DNA of 54,365 nt from an uncultured Clostridium sp. Its GTDB lineage: Bacteria > Bacillota > Clostridia > Lachnospirales > Lachnospiraceae. The notes under the pieces are model-generated. The model searched no databases, was not told the origin of the DNA, and was given only the letters and a program-made list of their open reading frames with translations. Positions 1-8,737 of this stretch are shown here, piece by piece (positions within the stretch are counted from its first letter, which is position 1; each line of letters begins with the position of its first letter). The position numbers and the translations under genes were made by a program. The DNA lies in NCBI RefSeq assembly GCF_900547735.1, contig NZ_URHZ01000033.1:1-54365 (forward strand). Direction: 5' to 3'.

Positions 1-78
1 CCCTCTCACCATCCCGAACCCCGACCGTCCCGGCGGCGTTCTCATTCCTCAACTAGAAAAAGATCAAAAGGAGACATT

Positions 79-1266
79 ATGAACGTAAATGAAGAATCCC
101 TGAAGCTCCACTATGAGCTTGGCGGCAAAATCGAAGTAATTTCCAGAAAGAAAATCAACACAAAAGAAGATCTATCCCTTTTATACACCCCGGGCGTCGC
201 GGAGCCGTGCCGGCGGATTGCCGAGGACTACGATCAATCATTTAAATTGACCAGGCGTTCCAATCTGGTGGCCGTGATTACAGATGGAACGGCGGTGCTT
301 GGCCTGGGGGATATCGGGCCGGCCGCCGGAATGCCGGTGATGGAAGGGAAATGCGTTCTGTTCAAGGAATTTGCGGATGTTGATGCCTTCCCTCTCTGCA
401 TTGATTCTAAGGATACGGATACGATTGTAAAGACGATCAGCCTGATTTCCAAGAGCTTTGGAGGTATTAACCTGGAAGATATTTCAGCGCCCAGATGTTT
501 TGAGATTGAGAGGCGGTTAAAGGAAGTCTGTGATATTCCCGTATTCCATGACGATCAGCACGGAACGGCTATCGTGGTGGCTGCGGCCATGATAAATGCA
601 ATTAAAGTGACCAGGAAAGAGATGGGGAAGATTAAAATTGTTATTAACGGGGCCGGAGCCGCCGGAATTGCCATCGGCAATCTGTTGCTCAGCATGGGCT
701 TTGGAAATGTTCTGATGTGTGATATCAACGGAATTATCTGCGAGGGAGATGAAGGCCTGAACGAAGGGCAGGAGAAAATATCCCATATCAGCAACAGGGA
801 GAAAGAGCACGGAACACTGGCCGATGCCCTAAAAGGAGCCGATGCTTTTGTCGGTGTCTCACGGCCGGGTCTTGTAACAAAAGAGATGGTGGCCTCGATG
901 AACAATGGCATTGTCTTTGCCATGGCCAATCCGGTGCCGGAGATTATGCCGGAGGAGGCAATTGCAGGAGGAGCCGCCGTTGTAGGAACCGGACGGTCCG
1001 ATTATCCGAATCAGATTAATAATGTCCTTGTATTTCCCGGTATCTTCAAGGGCGCCCTGTCGGTGCGTGCAAAAGAGATAACGGAGGAGATGAAACAGCA
1101 GGCGGCCTGCGCCATTGCGGCGATGATCCCGGACGATCAGTTAAAGCCGGATTATATTCTGCCGTCGGCCCTGGACAAAAATGTAGCTGTTACGGTGGCG
1201 GAGGCCGTGGCCGGGGAGGCAATCAAAAAAGGGATTGCCAGAACCTCGAAAATCCAGTATGATTAA
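79..1266 (+). CDS. NAD(P)-dependent malic enzyme (oxaloacetate-decarboxylating malate dehydrogenase)
   Basis: Converts malate to pyruvate and CO2 with reduction of NAD(P) in the cytoplasm. The 395-residue product has the short bacterial malic enzyme layout: an N-terminal malic domain with LLYTPGVAEPC near residue 35, TDGTAVLGLGDIGP near 71 and DISAPRCFEIE near 137, then FHDDQHGTAIV and a Rossmann nucleotide-binding motif NGAGAAGIAIG near 190. The ATG at 79 follows AAAAGGAG at good spacing. The two fumarase genes follow on the same strand, so fumarate, malate and pyruvate interconversion are encoded together. Cofactor preference (NAD or NADP) cannot be read reliably. Upstream bases 1-78 hold only the ribosome binding site and no promoter I can identify. 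Confidence 0.95.
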   Translation: MNVNEESLKLHYELGGKIEVISRKKINTKEDLSLLYTPGVAEPCRRIAEDYDQSFKLTRRSNLVAVITDGTAVLGLGDIGPAAGMPVMEGKCVLFKEFADVDAFPLCIDSKDTDTIVKTISLISKSFGGINLEDISAPRCFEIERRLKEVCDIPVFHDDQHGTAIVVAAAMINAIKVTRKEMGKIKIVINGAGAAGIAIGNLLLSMGFGNVLMCDINGIICEGDEGLNEGQEKISHISNREKEHGTLADALKGADAFVGVSRPGLVTKEMVASMNNGIVFAMANPVPEIMPEEAIAGGAAVVGTGRSDYPNQINNVLVFPGIFKGALSVRAKEITEEMKQQAACAIAAMIPDDQLKPDYILPSALDKNVAVTVAEAVAGEAIKKGIARTSKIQYD

Positions 1267-1308
1267 GACAAATACAGGTCGAAAAAACGAATGGAAGAGG
1301 CATCTTTT

Positions 1309-2151
1309 ATGAAAACAGTAAATGTTCAGGAAATAACGAAAAATATAAAGGAAATGTGTATCGAAGCCAATCATTTTCTTTCCGCTGATATGAAAAAGGT
1401 ATTTGAAGCTGCTGTCCAGGAGGAGAAGTCTCCTCTCGGACAGCAGATACTCGATCAGCTGAAGGAGAATCTGGAGATTGCAGGTTCGGATATGATACCA
1501 ATCTGCCAGGACACCGGCATGGCTGTCGTATTTATCAAAGTAGGACAGGAAGTTCATCTGGAGGGAGGATCTCTCACCGATGCAATCAATGAAGGCGTGA
1601 GACAGGGATATACGGAGGGATTTTTAAGAAAATCCGTTGTAAAGGATCCGATTTTCCGTGAAAATACAAAGGACAATACACCCGCCATTATCCATTATGA
1701 GATAGTGGAAGGAGATCAGGTTGACATCACCGTCGCGCCAAAGGGATTTGGAAGCGAGAACATGAGCCGGGTATTTATGCTGAAACCGGCCGACGGCATT
1801 GAAGGGGTAAAGGAATCCATCCTGACCGCGGTACGCGATGCAGGCCCGAATGCCTGTCCTCCTATGGTCGTGGGAGTCGGAATCGGAGGCACCTTTGAAA
1901 AGTGTGCACTGATGGCCAAACACGCCCTTACCAGGAACCTGGAAGAAGAGTCTCCTGTTGAATACGTGAGGGAACTTGAAAAAGAGATGCTGGAAAAAAT
2001 TAATAAGCTGGGAATCGGGCCGGGAGGCCTGGGAGGCAGCACGACCGCGCTTGCCGTAAACATAGAGACTTATCCAACCCATATTGCCGGTCTTCCCATG
2101 GCCGTTAATATCTGCTGTCACGTAAACCGTCATGCTCACAGAGTACTTTAA
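1309..2151 (+). CDS. Class I fumarate hydratase, alpha subunit
   Basis: Catalytic half of an oxygen-sensitive [4Fe-4S] fumarase (TtdA/FumA N-terminal family) that interconverts fumarate and malate. Conserved cysteines expected to bind the cluster are visible: CQDTGM near residue 66, NACPPMVVGVGIGGTFEKC near 181-200, and CCHVNRHAHR near the C-terminus. I start at ATG 1309 rather than the in-frame ATG 1291, because GGAAGAGG at 1293-1300 then lies about 8 nt upstream and the protein becomes 280 residues, usual for the family. It lies 42 nt after the malic enzyme and 69 nt before the beta subunit, so these are probably co-transcribed. The close tartrate dehydratase is an alternative, but the malic enzyme neighbour favours fumarase. 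Confidence 0.93.
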   Translation: MKTVNVQEITKNIKEMCIEANHFLSADMKKVFEAAVQEEKSPLGQQILDQLKENLEIAGSDMIPICQDTGMAVVFIKVGQEVHLEGGSLTDAINEGVRQGYTEGFLRKSVVKDPIFRENTKDNTPAIIHYEIVEGDQVDITVAPKGFGSENMSRVFMLKPADGIEGVKESILTAVRDAGPNACPPMVVGVGIGGTFEKCALMAKHALTRNLEEESPVEYVRELEKEMLEKINKLGIGPGGLGGSTTALAVNIETYPTHIAGLPMAVNICCHVNRHAHRVL

Positions 2152-2220
2152 TCAGGGTTAAACAGGGAAACGTCCGGCATATAAAAGACAGGATAGGGTA
2201 ACAGACGGAGGAAAGGTCAA

Positions 2221-2772
2221 ATGGAGAAGAGAATTACAGCGCCGGTTGATAAAGAAACGGCAAAAAGCTTAAAAGCAGGAGATTATGTATACATAACAGG
2301 AACCATTTATACGGCGCGCGACGCAGCCCATAAGAGGATGCAGGAGGCGCTTCAGGAAGGTGAGAATCTCCCGATTGATATAAAGGGCAATGTCATATAT
2401 TATATGGGACCATCCCCGGCCAGGGAAGGACGGCCGATCGGTTCCGCAGGCCCGACTACGGCCAGCCGCATGGACCGGTATACGCCGGAACTCCTGGATC
2501 TCGGCATGGGAGCCATGATTGGCAAGGGAAAGAGAAGTAAAGAAGTAATTGATGCCATTGTAAGAAACGGTTCCGTTTATTTCGCGGCAATCGGAGGCGC
2601 CGGAGCCCTTCTTTCAAAGTGCATCAAGGAATCAACCGTAGTTGCCTATGACGATTTAGGCACGGAAGCAATCAGGGAACTTAAGGTGGAGAATTTTCCG
2701 GTCATCGTTGTGATTGATTCGGAGGGTAATAACCTGTACGAGACCGCATTGCTGAAATATAAAGAAAATTAA
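2221..2772 (+). CDS. Class I fumarate hydratase, beta subunit
   Basis: Second half of the split class I fumarase (FumA C-terminal/TtdB family); it completes the active site with the alpha subunit encoded just upstream. The 183-residue protein contains GDYVYITGTIYTARDAAHKR near residues 20-40, YYMGPSPA near 60, the GSAGPTTASRMD substrate-loop motif near 75 and MIGKGKR near 100, all typical of the family. AGGAAAGG precedes the ATG. The stop codon lies 5 nt before the next gene, whose start is only weakly served by the AAAGGA overlapping this stop codon. Confidence 0.93.
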   Translation: MEKRITAPVDKETAKSLKAGDYVYITGTIYTARDAAHKRMQEALQEGENLPIDIKGNVIYYMGPSPAREGRPIGSAGPTTASRMDRYTPELLDLGMGAMIGKGKRSKEVIDAIVRNGSVYFAAIGGAGALLSKCIKESTVVAYDDLGTEAIRELKVENFPVIVVIDSEGNNLYETALLKYKEN

Positions 2773-2777
2773 AGGAT

Positions 2778-4007
2778 ATGAAGTGGGGGAAGGGCAGATT
2801 TGCAGAAACAGCGGTCCGGTCTGTGATACTACTTCTTCTGTTCCAGATGGTATTTGCGGGCGCCATCTATGCGACGCCCATCACACAGACAGAGAAAGAT
2901 AAAAAGAAGTCACAGGACAGACTCGATTCTGTTAATCAGGAGATAGATACAATTCAAAAGAATAAGGATACCACAACACAGCAGGTGTCGGAACTGGAGG
3001 ACAAACTGACCGCCCTTCTCGTCACAATCCAGGTTTTGGAAGAAGAGCTGGAAGAAAAGAAAACCTCACTGCGCGCAGCAGAAAAGGCCTTTGATCGGGC
3101 GGCTGCCGACGAGAGAGACCAGTACGATGCAATGAAAAAGAGAATCCGGTATGTCTATGAAAAAGGCGAACCCGATTATCTCGATATTCTCTTAAAATCC
3201 AACAGCCTGTCGGACGCACTCTGCGAAAATGAGTACTTCCGGCAGTTGTATGAATACGATCAGAACATGATACTCCGGTACAAGGAAGTCCGCTCCCAGG
3301 CGGAAGAACTGAAAAACCGGCTGGAAGAGGAAAATGCCGAGATGGAGGTCATGGAACAGGAATATCTGGCGGAAAAGAAGGAGCTGGAACAGACCGTTAC
3401 CGCTAAAAAAACCGAGATATCCGATTTTAACGAAAAACTTAATAAGGCAAAAACAGATGCCGCCCTCTATGCAGATGACGTCAGAAAGCAGACGGAAAAG
3501 CTGAGAGTCATGAGGGCCGAGGAGAGGGAACGGCTGAAACAGCAGGCCCGCAATAACGGAAACCGATCGGGAAACGGCACTTCCATCGGCAGCCAGTTTA
3601 ATAGAAGCCCCGCAAAAGGGAATACCGGAAAGCAGATTGTAAAAAGCACCGGCGGAACAGCGGAGGGAAGGGCGATTGCCGACTTTGCGCTTCAGTTTGT
3701 GGGAAACCCATATGTATGGGGAGGAACAAGCCTGACAAATGGCGCGGACTGTTCGGGGTTTGCCCAGTCGGTCTATAAACATTTTGGAATCAGCATCCCA
3801 AGAACATCGGCGGAGCAGTCGCAGTACGGACCAAAAGTGGCCTTTGATGATCTGCAGCCGGGGGATCTGGTGTTTTATGCCGGCCACGTGGCAATCTCCA
3901 TCGGAGACGGGAGAATCGTCCACGCCAGTTCGGCAAAAGAAGGTATTAAAATCAGTGACGACGTCACATACAGAACGATTTTGGGGATCAGACGTCCCAG
4001 GGGGTAA
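2778..4007 (+). CDS. Secreted CwlO/PcsB-like peptidoglycan hydrolase (coiled coil plus NlpC/P60)
   Basis: Predicted exported D,L-endopeptidase acting on wall peptides. It has a signal peptide (about residues 1-33, hydrophobic core VILLLLFQMVF), a long charged coiled coil (about 38-265), a Ser/Asn/Gly-rich linker, and a C-terminal NlpC/P60 domain (about 290-409). Catalytic residues are visible: Cys325 in ADCSGF, His in GHVAIS and a third polar site in VHASS. Coiled coil plus NlpC/P60 is the architecture of CwlO and PcsB, hydrolases that FtsEX activates in Bacillus and streptococci; an ftsEX pair lies at 51547-53146 in this window. The ribosome binding site is crowded (AAAGGA almost touching the ATG), so start or expression level is less certain than the function. 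Confidence 0.88.
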   Translation: MKWGKGRFAETAVRSVILLLLFQMVFAGAIYATPITQTEKDKKKSQDRLDSVNQEIDTIQKNKDTTTQQVSELEDKLTALLVTIQVLEEELEEKKTSLRAAEKAFDRAAADERDQYDAMKKRIRYVYEKGEPDYLDILLKSNSLSDALCENEYFRQLYEYDQNMILRYKEVRSQAEELKNRLEEENAEMEVMEQEYLAEKKELEQTVTAKKTEISDFNEKLNKAKTDAALYADDVRKQTEKLRVMRAEERERLKQQARNNGNRSGNGTSIGSQFNRSPAKGNTGKQIVKSTGGTAEGRAIADFALQFVGNPYVWGGTSLTNGADCSGFAQSVYKHFGISIPRTSAEQSQYGPKVAFDDLQPGDLVFYAGHVAISIGDGRIVHASSAKEGIKISDDVTYRTILGIRRPRG

Positions 4008-4015
4008 AACGGACT

Positions 4016-5239
4016 ATGGGAAAAATAAGTAAGAAATTAATAGGCATTTTACTGTTACTGTCGTTAAGCGGCAGTTCTTTTGCTGCCTATGGGGCGGAGA
4101 CCTCCGATGAAATCACGAAAATATCAATTACCGTTGAATCCTCCATCGAAGCAGGAGATTCAGGCGCGGATGTAAGTGTGGCGGTCAGCAGTTCCCGCTA
4201 CAGCGTCGACTCCTGGGAATTTTCAGGAAAGAGCAGTGGATGGAAAGCGGGCGAAGAACCGAAAATCAAGGTATACATCGGTGCAAACGACGAGTATTAT
4301 TTCAAAAAAGGAATGAGTAAGAGCAAGGTATCCGTCCATGGAGGCGGTTCCTGTACCTCTTTAAAAATAACGGATGAGGGTGAGACGGCGGAACTCATTG
4401 TCAAATTAAAAGCAGTCAGCGGCACCCTGGGAAATACGGGGAGCGCATACTGGGATGAAGATTCCCTTGGAAAAGCAAAGTGGGACAAGGTGGAAAACGC
4501 CAATGCCTACGAGGTGAAGCTGTACAGGGGAAACACACTGGTAGAGCATAAGGACAAGGTAACGGGGACAAGCTGCAATTTCTACCCGTTTATGGATAAA
4601 CAGGGAACCTATACATTTAAGGTGAGGGCGATACCAAAAGAGGGGGACGGCAAATATCTGGATTCAGGAGAATGGATTGAATCGGATGAGCTGGATATTG
4701 ATAAAAAGGAAGCATCCTCATCCGGCCACTCGGGTTCCTCATCGACGGGAAGTTCCGGTTCCTCCCAGGGAGGCCCATCCAGTTCCGCAGGTACGCCTTC
4801 CGGCAGTCAAAATAACGGCTGGATTCGGGATCAGAACGGCTGGTGGTTTAAAAACCAGGACGGATCCTATACGAAAAACGGCTGGCAGTATATTAATGAC
4901 AAATGGTATCTGTTCGACATGAACGGATACATGATGACCGGCTGGCAGAAGTATGGAACGGATGAATATTATCTCACCAGCAATGGAGATATGATTACGG
5001 GCTGGTATCAGGATAACCGGAAATGGTACTACTTCAGCCCGGAAGGGAAAAAGATGGTATCAAGCTGGATCCAGACGGACGGAAGCTGGTATTTTACGGG
5101 ACCGGACGGTGTGAAGGCCACAGGCTGGCTCAAATGGAAGGATAACTGGTATTATCTGAATCCCGCCGATGGAAAGATGATGACAAACACGGTGGTGGAG
5201 AGTTATTATATTAATCAGGACGGAGTCTGGATTCCGTAA
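4016..5239 (+). CDS. Secreted protein with C-terminal choline-binding-type wall repeats (paralog 1)
   Basis: Predicted surface protein of 407 residues. It has a signal peptide (about 1-27, IGILLLLSLSGSSFAAYG), an N-terminal region of unknown function with a fibronectin-like stretch ending GEWIESDEL, and a Ser/Gly-rich linker (about 230-262). The C-terminus (about 265-407) has six or so aromatic repeats of the form GWxxxNxxWYYxxxxGxMxTGW, the CW_binding_1 type that attaches proteins to wall polymers. It begins 9 nt after the NlpC/P60 gene, with AGGGGGT upstream, so the two are probably co-transcribed. The next gene is a full-length paralog with the same domain order. The role of the N-terminal domain is unknown. 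Confidence 0.82.
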   Translation: MGKISKKLIGILLLLSLSGSSFAAYGAETSDEITKISITVESSIEAGDSGADVSVAVSSSRYSVDSWEFSGKSSGWKAGEEPKIKVYIGANDEYYFKKGMSKSKVSVHGGGSCTSLKITDEGETAELIVKLKAVSGTLGNTGSAYWDEDSLGKAKWDKVENANAYEVKLYRGNTLVEHKDKVTGTSCNFYPFMDKQGTYTFKVRAIPKEGDGKYLDSGEWIESDELDIDKKEASSSGHSGSSSTGSSGSSQGGPSSSAGTPSGSQNNGWIRDQNGWWFKNQDGSYTKNGWQYINDKWYLFDMNGYMMTGWQKYGTDEYYLTSNGDMITGWYQDNRKWYYFSPEGKKMVSSWIQTDGSWYFTGPDGVKATGWLKWKDNWYYLNPADGKMMTNTVVESYYINQDGVWIP

Positions 5240-5266
5240 GAACAACTGAAAGAGGGGTAAGGTTTT

Positions 5267-6472
5267 ATGCAATTTACCAGCAAAAAAATATGGACGGGGC
5301 TCATCGCGGCAGGTCTTGCGCTTCTGTGCGCAGGTCCGTGTTTTGCTGCCAGGAAACCCGAGACAAGGACTCCGATTACATTTATAAGAGTTGACGTAAG
5401 GTCGAATGTAGAGGCAGATACGGATTACGATGAAGCGACGGTTATGATAACAACAACGGATAACCAGTATGAGATAGGCTCTTATGAATGGGTCAAACCG
5501 CCGAAGGAATCCTGGAAAATCGGAGATGTTCCCAAAATCAAAATAAATATCCATGCAAAGACGGGATATTATTTCAAGGTAACGGGATCCAGCAAATATC
5601 AGATTACGGGAGGCGAATATGGTTCGGCCTCCAAAGATAAGAATTATGAGACGCTTTACCTCACCGTAAAGCTTCAGCCGGCAAGCGGAAAGCTGGACGA
5701 GCCGGATGACGCAGAGTGGAAAGGATATCCGGTCGGGAAAGCCGACTGGGAAGCGGTGGAGGGTGCGGGAGCTTATGAACTCAAACTCTTCAAGGGAGAG
5801 CAGATTATCCACAGCGTGGACAGGGTAAGCACCACATTCTATGATTTCCATCCCTATATTACGGAGGCGGGGAGATATAAATTCTGTGTCAGGGCGGTTC
5901 CGAAAGATTCCGAGGAGTTAAAATACATGACCAGCGGAGACTGGGTTTACTCCGATGAACTGAGAGTAGATGCGGACGAGACGTCACCTTTTGTGGACAA
6001 CGGAGCGGGCGCGACACCGTCGGGACAGAATATGACGCCGAATGATCTGGGCTGGCGGCACGACAAGAACGGCTGGTGGTACCGAAATGCGGACGGCAGT
6101 TATCCGGCCGGAGACTGGGCGGCCATTGACGGCAAGTGGTATCTGTTCGACGGCGGCGGCTATATCCTGACCGGCTGGCAGAATAAAAACGGCAAAAAAT
6201 ACTATATGAACAGCAACGGTGAGATGCAGACCGGATGGCTGGAACTCGATAAGCAGTGGTATCTGCTGGGAGACAGCGGGGAAGTGCAGACCGGCTGGGC
6301 CAATATCAACGGCAACTTGTATTACATGGACGGTGACGGAAGAATGCAGACCGGATGGCTGTTAAATAACGGAAACTGGTATTATTTAAATCCATCGGAC
6401 GGAAGCATGATGAGAAATGTGACAATCGACGGCCGGTACGTGAACGGAGACGGTATCTGGGCCAACAGGTAA
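5267..6472 (+). CDS. Secreted protein with C-terminal choline-binding-type wall repeats (paralog 2)
   Basis: Paralog of the preceding gene with the same order: signal peptide (about residues 1-27, ending PCFAA), an N-terminal domain with the shared pattern of SYEW then a WKIGDVPKIKINIHAKTGYYFK stretch split across strands, a second beta-rich segment (KADWEAVEGAGAYELKLFKG), then six or so GW-type repeats to the C-terminus. It lacks the long Ser/Gly linker of paralog 1. AGAGGGG plus TAAGG precede the ATG, 27 nt after the previous stop. The pair looks like a local tandem duplication. A terminator lies about 100 nt downstream, so this is probably the last gene of the wall cluster. Confidence 0.82.
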   Translation: MQFTSKKIWTGLIAAGLALLCAGPCFAARKPETRTPITFIRVDVRSNVEADTDYDEATVMITTTDNQYEIGSYEWVKPPKESWKIGDVPKIKINIHAKTGYYFKVTGSSKYQITGGEYGSASKDKNYETLYLTVKLQPASGKLDEPDDAEWKGYPVGKADWEAVEGAGAYELKLFKGEQIIHSVDRVSTTFYDFHPYITEAGRYKFCVRAVPKDSEELKYMTSGDWVYSDELRVDADETSPFVDNGAGATPSGQNMTPNDLGWRHDKNGWWYRNADGSYPAGDWAAIDGKWYLFDGGGYILTGWQNKNGKKYYMNSNGEMQTGWLELDKQWYLLGDSGEVQTGWANINGNLYYMDGDGRMQTGWLLNNGNWYYLNPSDGSMMRNVTIDGRYVNGDGIWANR

Positions 6473-6498
6473 CAGTCCGGGAATCGGAAAACGGACGG

Positions 6499-6553
6499 AA
6501 AGCAAACAAAAAGCAAACAAAAAACAAATAAAAAACAGACTAAAAACAGACAG
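6499..6553 (+). repeat. Five-copy 11-bp intergenic tandem repeat
   Basis: Five head-to-tail 11-nt units read AAAGCAAACAA, AAAGCAAACAA, AAAACAAATAA, AAAACAGACTA and AAAACAGACAG. The first two are identical and the rest drift. The array lies between the stop of the wall-repeat gene and the terminator, is not coding and contains no inverted repeat. Confidence 0.8.
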
Positions 6554-6571
6554 ATAAAAAAGTAGAAAAAG

Positions 6572-6624
6572 GCAGAAGCGGAGAATATGTTTTAGATAAA
6601 ATAAGCTCCATTTCTGCTTTTTTT
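6572..6624 (+). terminator. Rho-independent terminator after the wall-protein genes
   Basis: GCAGAAGCGGAG at 6572-6583 pairs with CTCCATTTCTGC at 6606-6617 (one G-T and one C-A position) around an AT-rich loop, followed by seven T residues. It separates the wall cluster from the flagellar promoter. Confidence 0.8.
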
Positions 6625-6697
6625 GGTCAAAAGAAAAAATCACTAAAATTTTATTTATATTATGTAAATTTCCAGTAAAATCCAATGGACTTTGATA

Positions 6698-6726
6698 TTT
6701 ACATTTTATCGCTGGAATGTTATGAT
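6698..6726 (+). promoter_or_regulatory. Sigma-A promoter of the early flagellar operon
   Basis: TTTACA at 6698-6703, a 17-nt spacer and TATGAT at 6721-6726, with an extended -10 TG at 6718-6719. Transcription would start near 6733, giving a leader of about 85 nt to fliE. The rest of the 6473-6817 intergenic stretch holds the 11-bp repeats, the terminator and AT-rich sequence. A housekeeping promoter here fits the early-class genes that follow. Confidence 0.72.
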
Positions 6727-6817
6727 AATTAAAAAGTTACAAAAAAATTAATTTATTTACATATTTTGCGTAAGAAAAAAGAAAGAAAAAATACAAAATT
6801 GTATTGAGGAAACCGCT

Positions 6818-7123
6818 ATGTTTATAGTTCCGATCACAAAAATGGATATGGTTTCGTTTCTGGAAGAAGCAGGGAAACCGAGTGGAGGCAGCAAGAGGCC
6901 GGAAAAAGAGTTTAAGAACATATTACAGGAAGCAATTCAGACGGCGCAGGAAGAAAGCGCCAAAGGAGAAGAGGTGGACAGATTACTGGCCACAGGGCAG
7001 ATTGACGATCTGCATACCGCACTCATCCAGGCTGAGAAAAGCGCCGCAGCAATTGAATTTACAACACAGTTAACAAGCAGGGCCGTAGGTGCCTATAATC
7101 AAATAATGGGGATGCAAATCTAG
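6818..7123 (+). CDS. fliE: Flagellar hook-basal body complex protein FliE
   Basis: FliE is the export-gate/MS-ring adaptor between the ring and the proximal rod. The 101-residue product ends in the family signature AYNQIMGMQI and has the helical region DLHTALIQAEKSAAAIEFTTQLTSRAV. GAGGAAA precedes the ATG. It is the first gene after the sigma-A promoter and lies 20 nt before fliF. In most Firmicutes fliE follows flgB and flgC; here those two genes are about 37 kb away at 44489-45304. Confidence 0.93.
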   Translation: MFIVPITKMDMVSFLEEAGKPSGGSKRPEKEFKNILQEAIQTAQEESAKGEEVDRLLATGQIDDLHTALIQAEKSAAAIEFTTQLTSRAVGAYNQIMGMQI

Positions 7124-7143
7124 TTATATTTGCAGGATAGAGT

Positions 7144-8736
7144 ATGGGAATTAATGATAAATTAAAAGGAATTCCTGCCTTTTTAAAGAGCAGGAACGGA
7201 AAAATAGCAGCCGGCATAGGTACGGCTGCAATTGTTGCGTTACTTGCAACAGTTTACCTGAATACGAAAAACAGTAACTATGAAGTTTTGTTTCCCGGAA
7301 TATCGAGAGAAGAGAATGCAGAAGTATTCGCCGTTTTGCAGAGTAAAGACATAGAAGCAAAACGAAATTCAGATGGGGAAGTTATAGTACCGGAAGCGGA
7401 AATAGGGGATGTCATGCTTGACATGTCTGTATTAGGTTATCCTAAAACGGCGCTTCCTTTTGATATATTCTCGAATAACACGGGTTTTACCACAACAGAA
7501 TTTGAAAAAAAACAATATTTATTATTAAATTTACAGGACAGGATGGAGCGGACATTAAAAGACATGAACGGTGTTAAGAATGCCATCGTCACTTTGAATG
7601 TTCCGGATGACAGTACCTATGTGTGGGAAGAACAGGATTCTGACAGCACGGGTTCTGTCTCCCTGTCCTTTTTTCCGTCCTATGAGCTTTCACCCGATAA
7701 AGTGGCGGCAATTAAGAAACTGGTGGCGAACAGCGTGCCCCGTCTTCTCCCGGAAAATGTAGCGGTAATTAATGCAGACACAATGCAGGAGCTGGTATCC
7801 GGCGATGTGGGGGACGGAAATCTGTATGGATTAAGCCGCCTCGATTTTGAGGAGCGCGTGGAAGAAAAGCTGGAAAATAAGATCAAAAATGTACTGGCGC
7901 TCGGATACAAACCGGGCCAGATCAGAGTTTCGGCTACGGTTGTAATCGATTACGACAAGATGATCACGGAAGACCTCCGCTATGTGCCGGAGGAGAACGG
8001 ACAGGGAGTTGTAAAGGATTTCCAGGAACAGGGAGGCACAGGCGGAACTCTGCCCGGAGCCGGAGGGGTCGCCGGTGAGGAGAATAATACCGACATTCCC
8101 ACCTATGGAGGAGCCGCGGGCGGCGGAACAGCCGGCCGTAACGGTGATTATTACCGCAATGTGGATTATATCGTAAGTTACATAAAACGCCAGATAGAGA
8201 AAGACAATGTGGAGCTTCAGAAAGCCACGGTGGCGATTTCCGTTAATGACAACAATCTGACGGAGACAAAGAAACAGCAGTTGATCGAGGCGGCTTCCAA
8301 GGCGGCGAATATAGCGCCCGAAGATATCGTTGTGACCAGCTTCAAACAATTGGAAAATACCGAGGCCAAGGTACCGGATGCAGTTCCCGCACAGTCGGAC
8401 GGAGCGGCAATCTGGAATAACCGGCTGATTCTCTATGCGGCGGCCGCGCTGATTATTCTGATCCTGATGTCGATTATCATGATGATCAGGAAAGGTAAGA
8501 AGATTGCCAGGGAGGACGAGGCCTTATTCGGCCCGGCGGACGGTCTGATCATTCCGGAGGGCGGACCCCTTGAGGAGGCGGTTAACCGTGCAGAAGACAA
8601 TGCGGTTAACATAGAACTCAGTGAAAAGATTAAGAAGAGCCAGAATCCTGCTGAGAAGGTAAAAGACTTTGCTAAGACAAATCCCGAAATCATAGCGTCT
8701 ATGATCAGTTCATGGTTGAAGGAGGCTAAGAAATAA
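7144..8736 (+). CDS. fliF: Flagellar MS-ring protein FliF
   Basis: Inner-membrane ring on which the switch and export gate assemble. The 530-residue protein has a first membrane segment near residues 20-41 (KIAAGIGTAAIVALLATVYL), the ring-building motifs (YEVLFPGIS, QYLLLNLQDRMERTL, ATVVIDYDK), a Gly-rich loop near 300-335, a second membrane segment near 428-447 (LILYAAAALIILILMSIIMM), and a C-terminal cytoplasmic tail that should dock FliG. Length is normal. The next gene, fliG, begins 1 nt after this stop. Confidence 0.96.
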   Translation: MGINDKLKGIPAFLKSRNGKIAAGIGTAAIVALLATVYLNTKNSNYEVLFPGISREENAEVFAVLQSKDIEAKRNSDGEVIVPEAEIGDVMLDMSVLGYPKTALPFDIFSNNTGFTTTEFEKKQYLLLNLQDRMERTLKDMNGVKNAIVTLNVPDDSTYVWEEQDSDSTGSVSLSFFPSYELSPDKVAAIKKLVANSVPRLLPENVAVINADTMQELVSGDVGDGNLYGLSRLDFEERVEEKLENKIKNVLALGYKPGQIRVSATVVIDYDKMITEDLRYVPEENGQGVVKDFQEQGGTGGTLPGAGGVAGEENNTDIPTYGGAAGGGTAGRNGDYYRNVDYIVSYIKRQIEKDNVELQKATVAISVNDNNLTETKKQQLIEAASKAANIAPEDIVVTSFKQLENTEAKVPDAVPAQSDGAAIWNNRLILYAAAALIILILMSIIMMIRKGKKIAREDEALFGPADGLIIPEGGPLEEAVNRAEDNAVNIELSEKIKKSQNPAEKVKDFAKTNPEIIASMISSWLKEAKK

Positions 8737-8737
8737 T

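Noticed and set aside
3739..4032. Short ORF overlapping the end of the NlpC/P60 gene
   Set aside because: It is a shifted-frame shadow of the NlpC/P60 domain with an arginine/serine-rich translation and no start signal.
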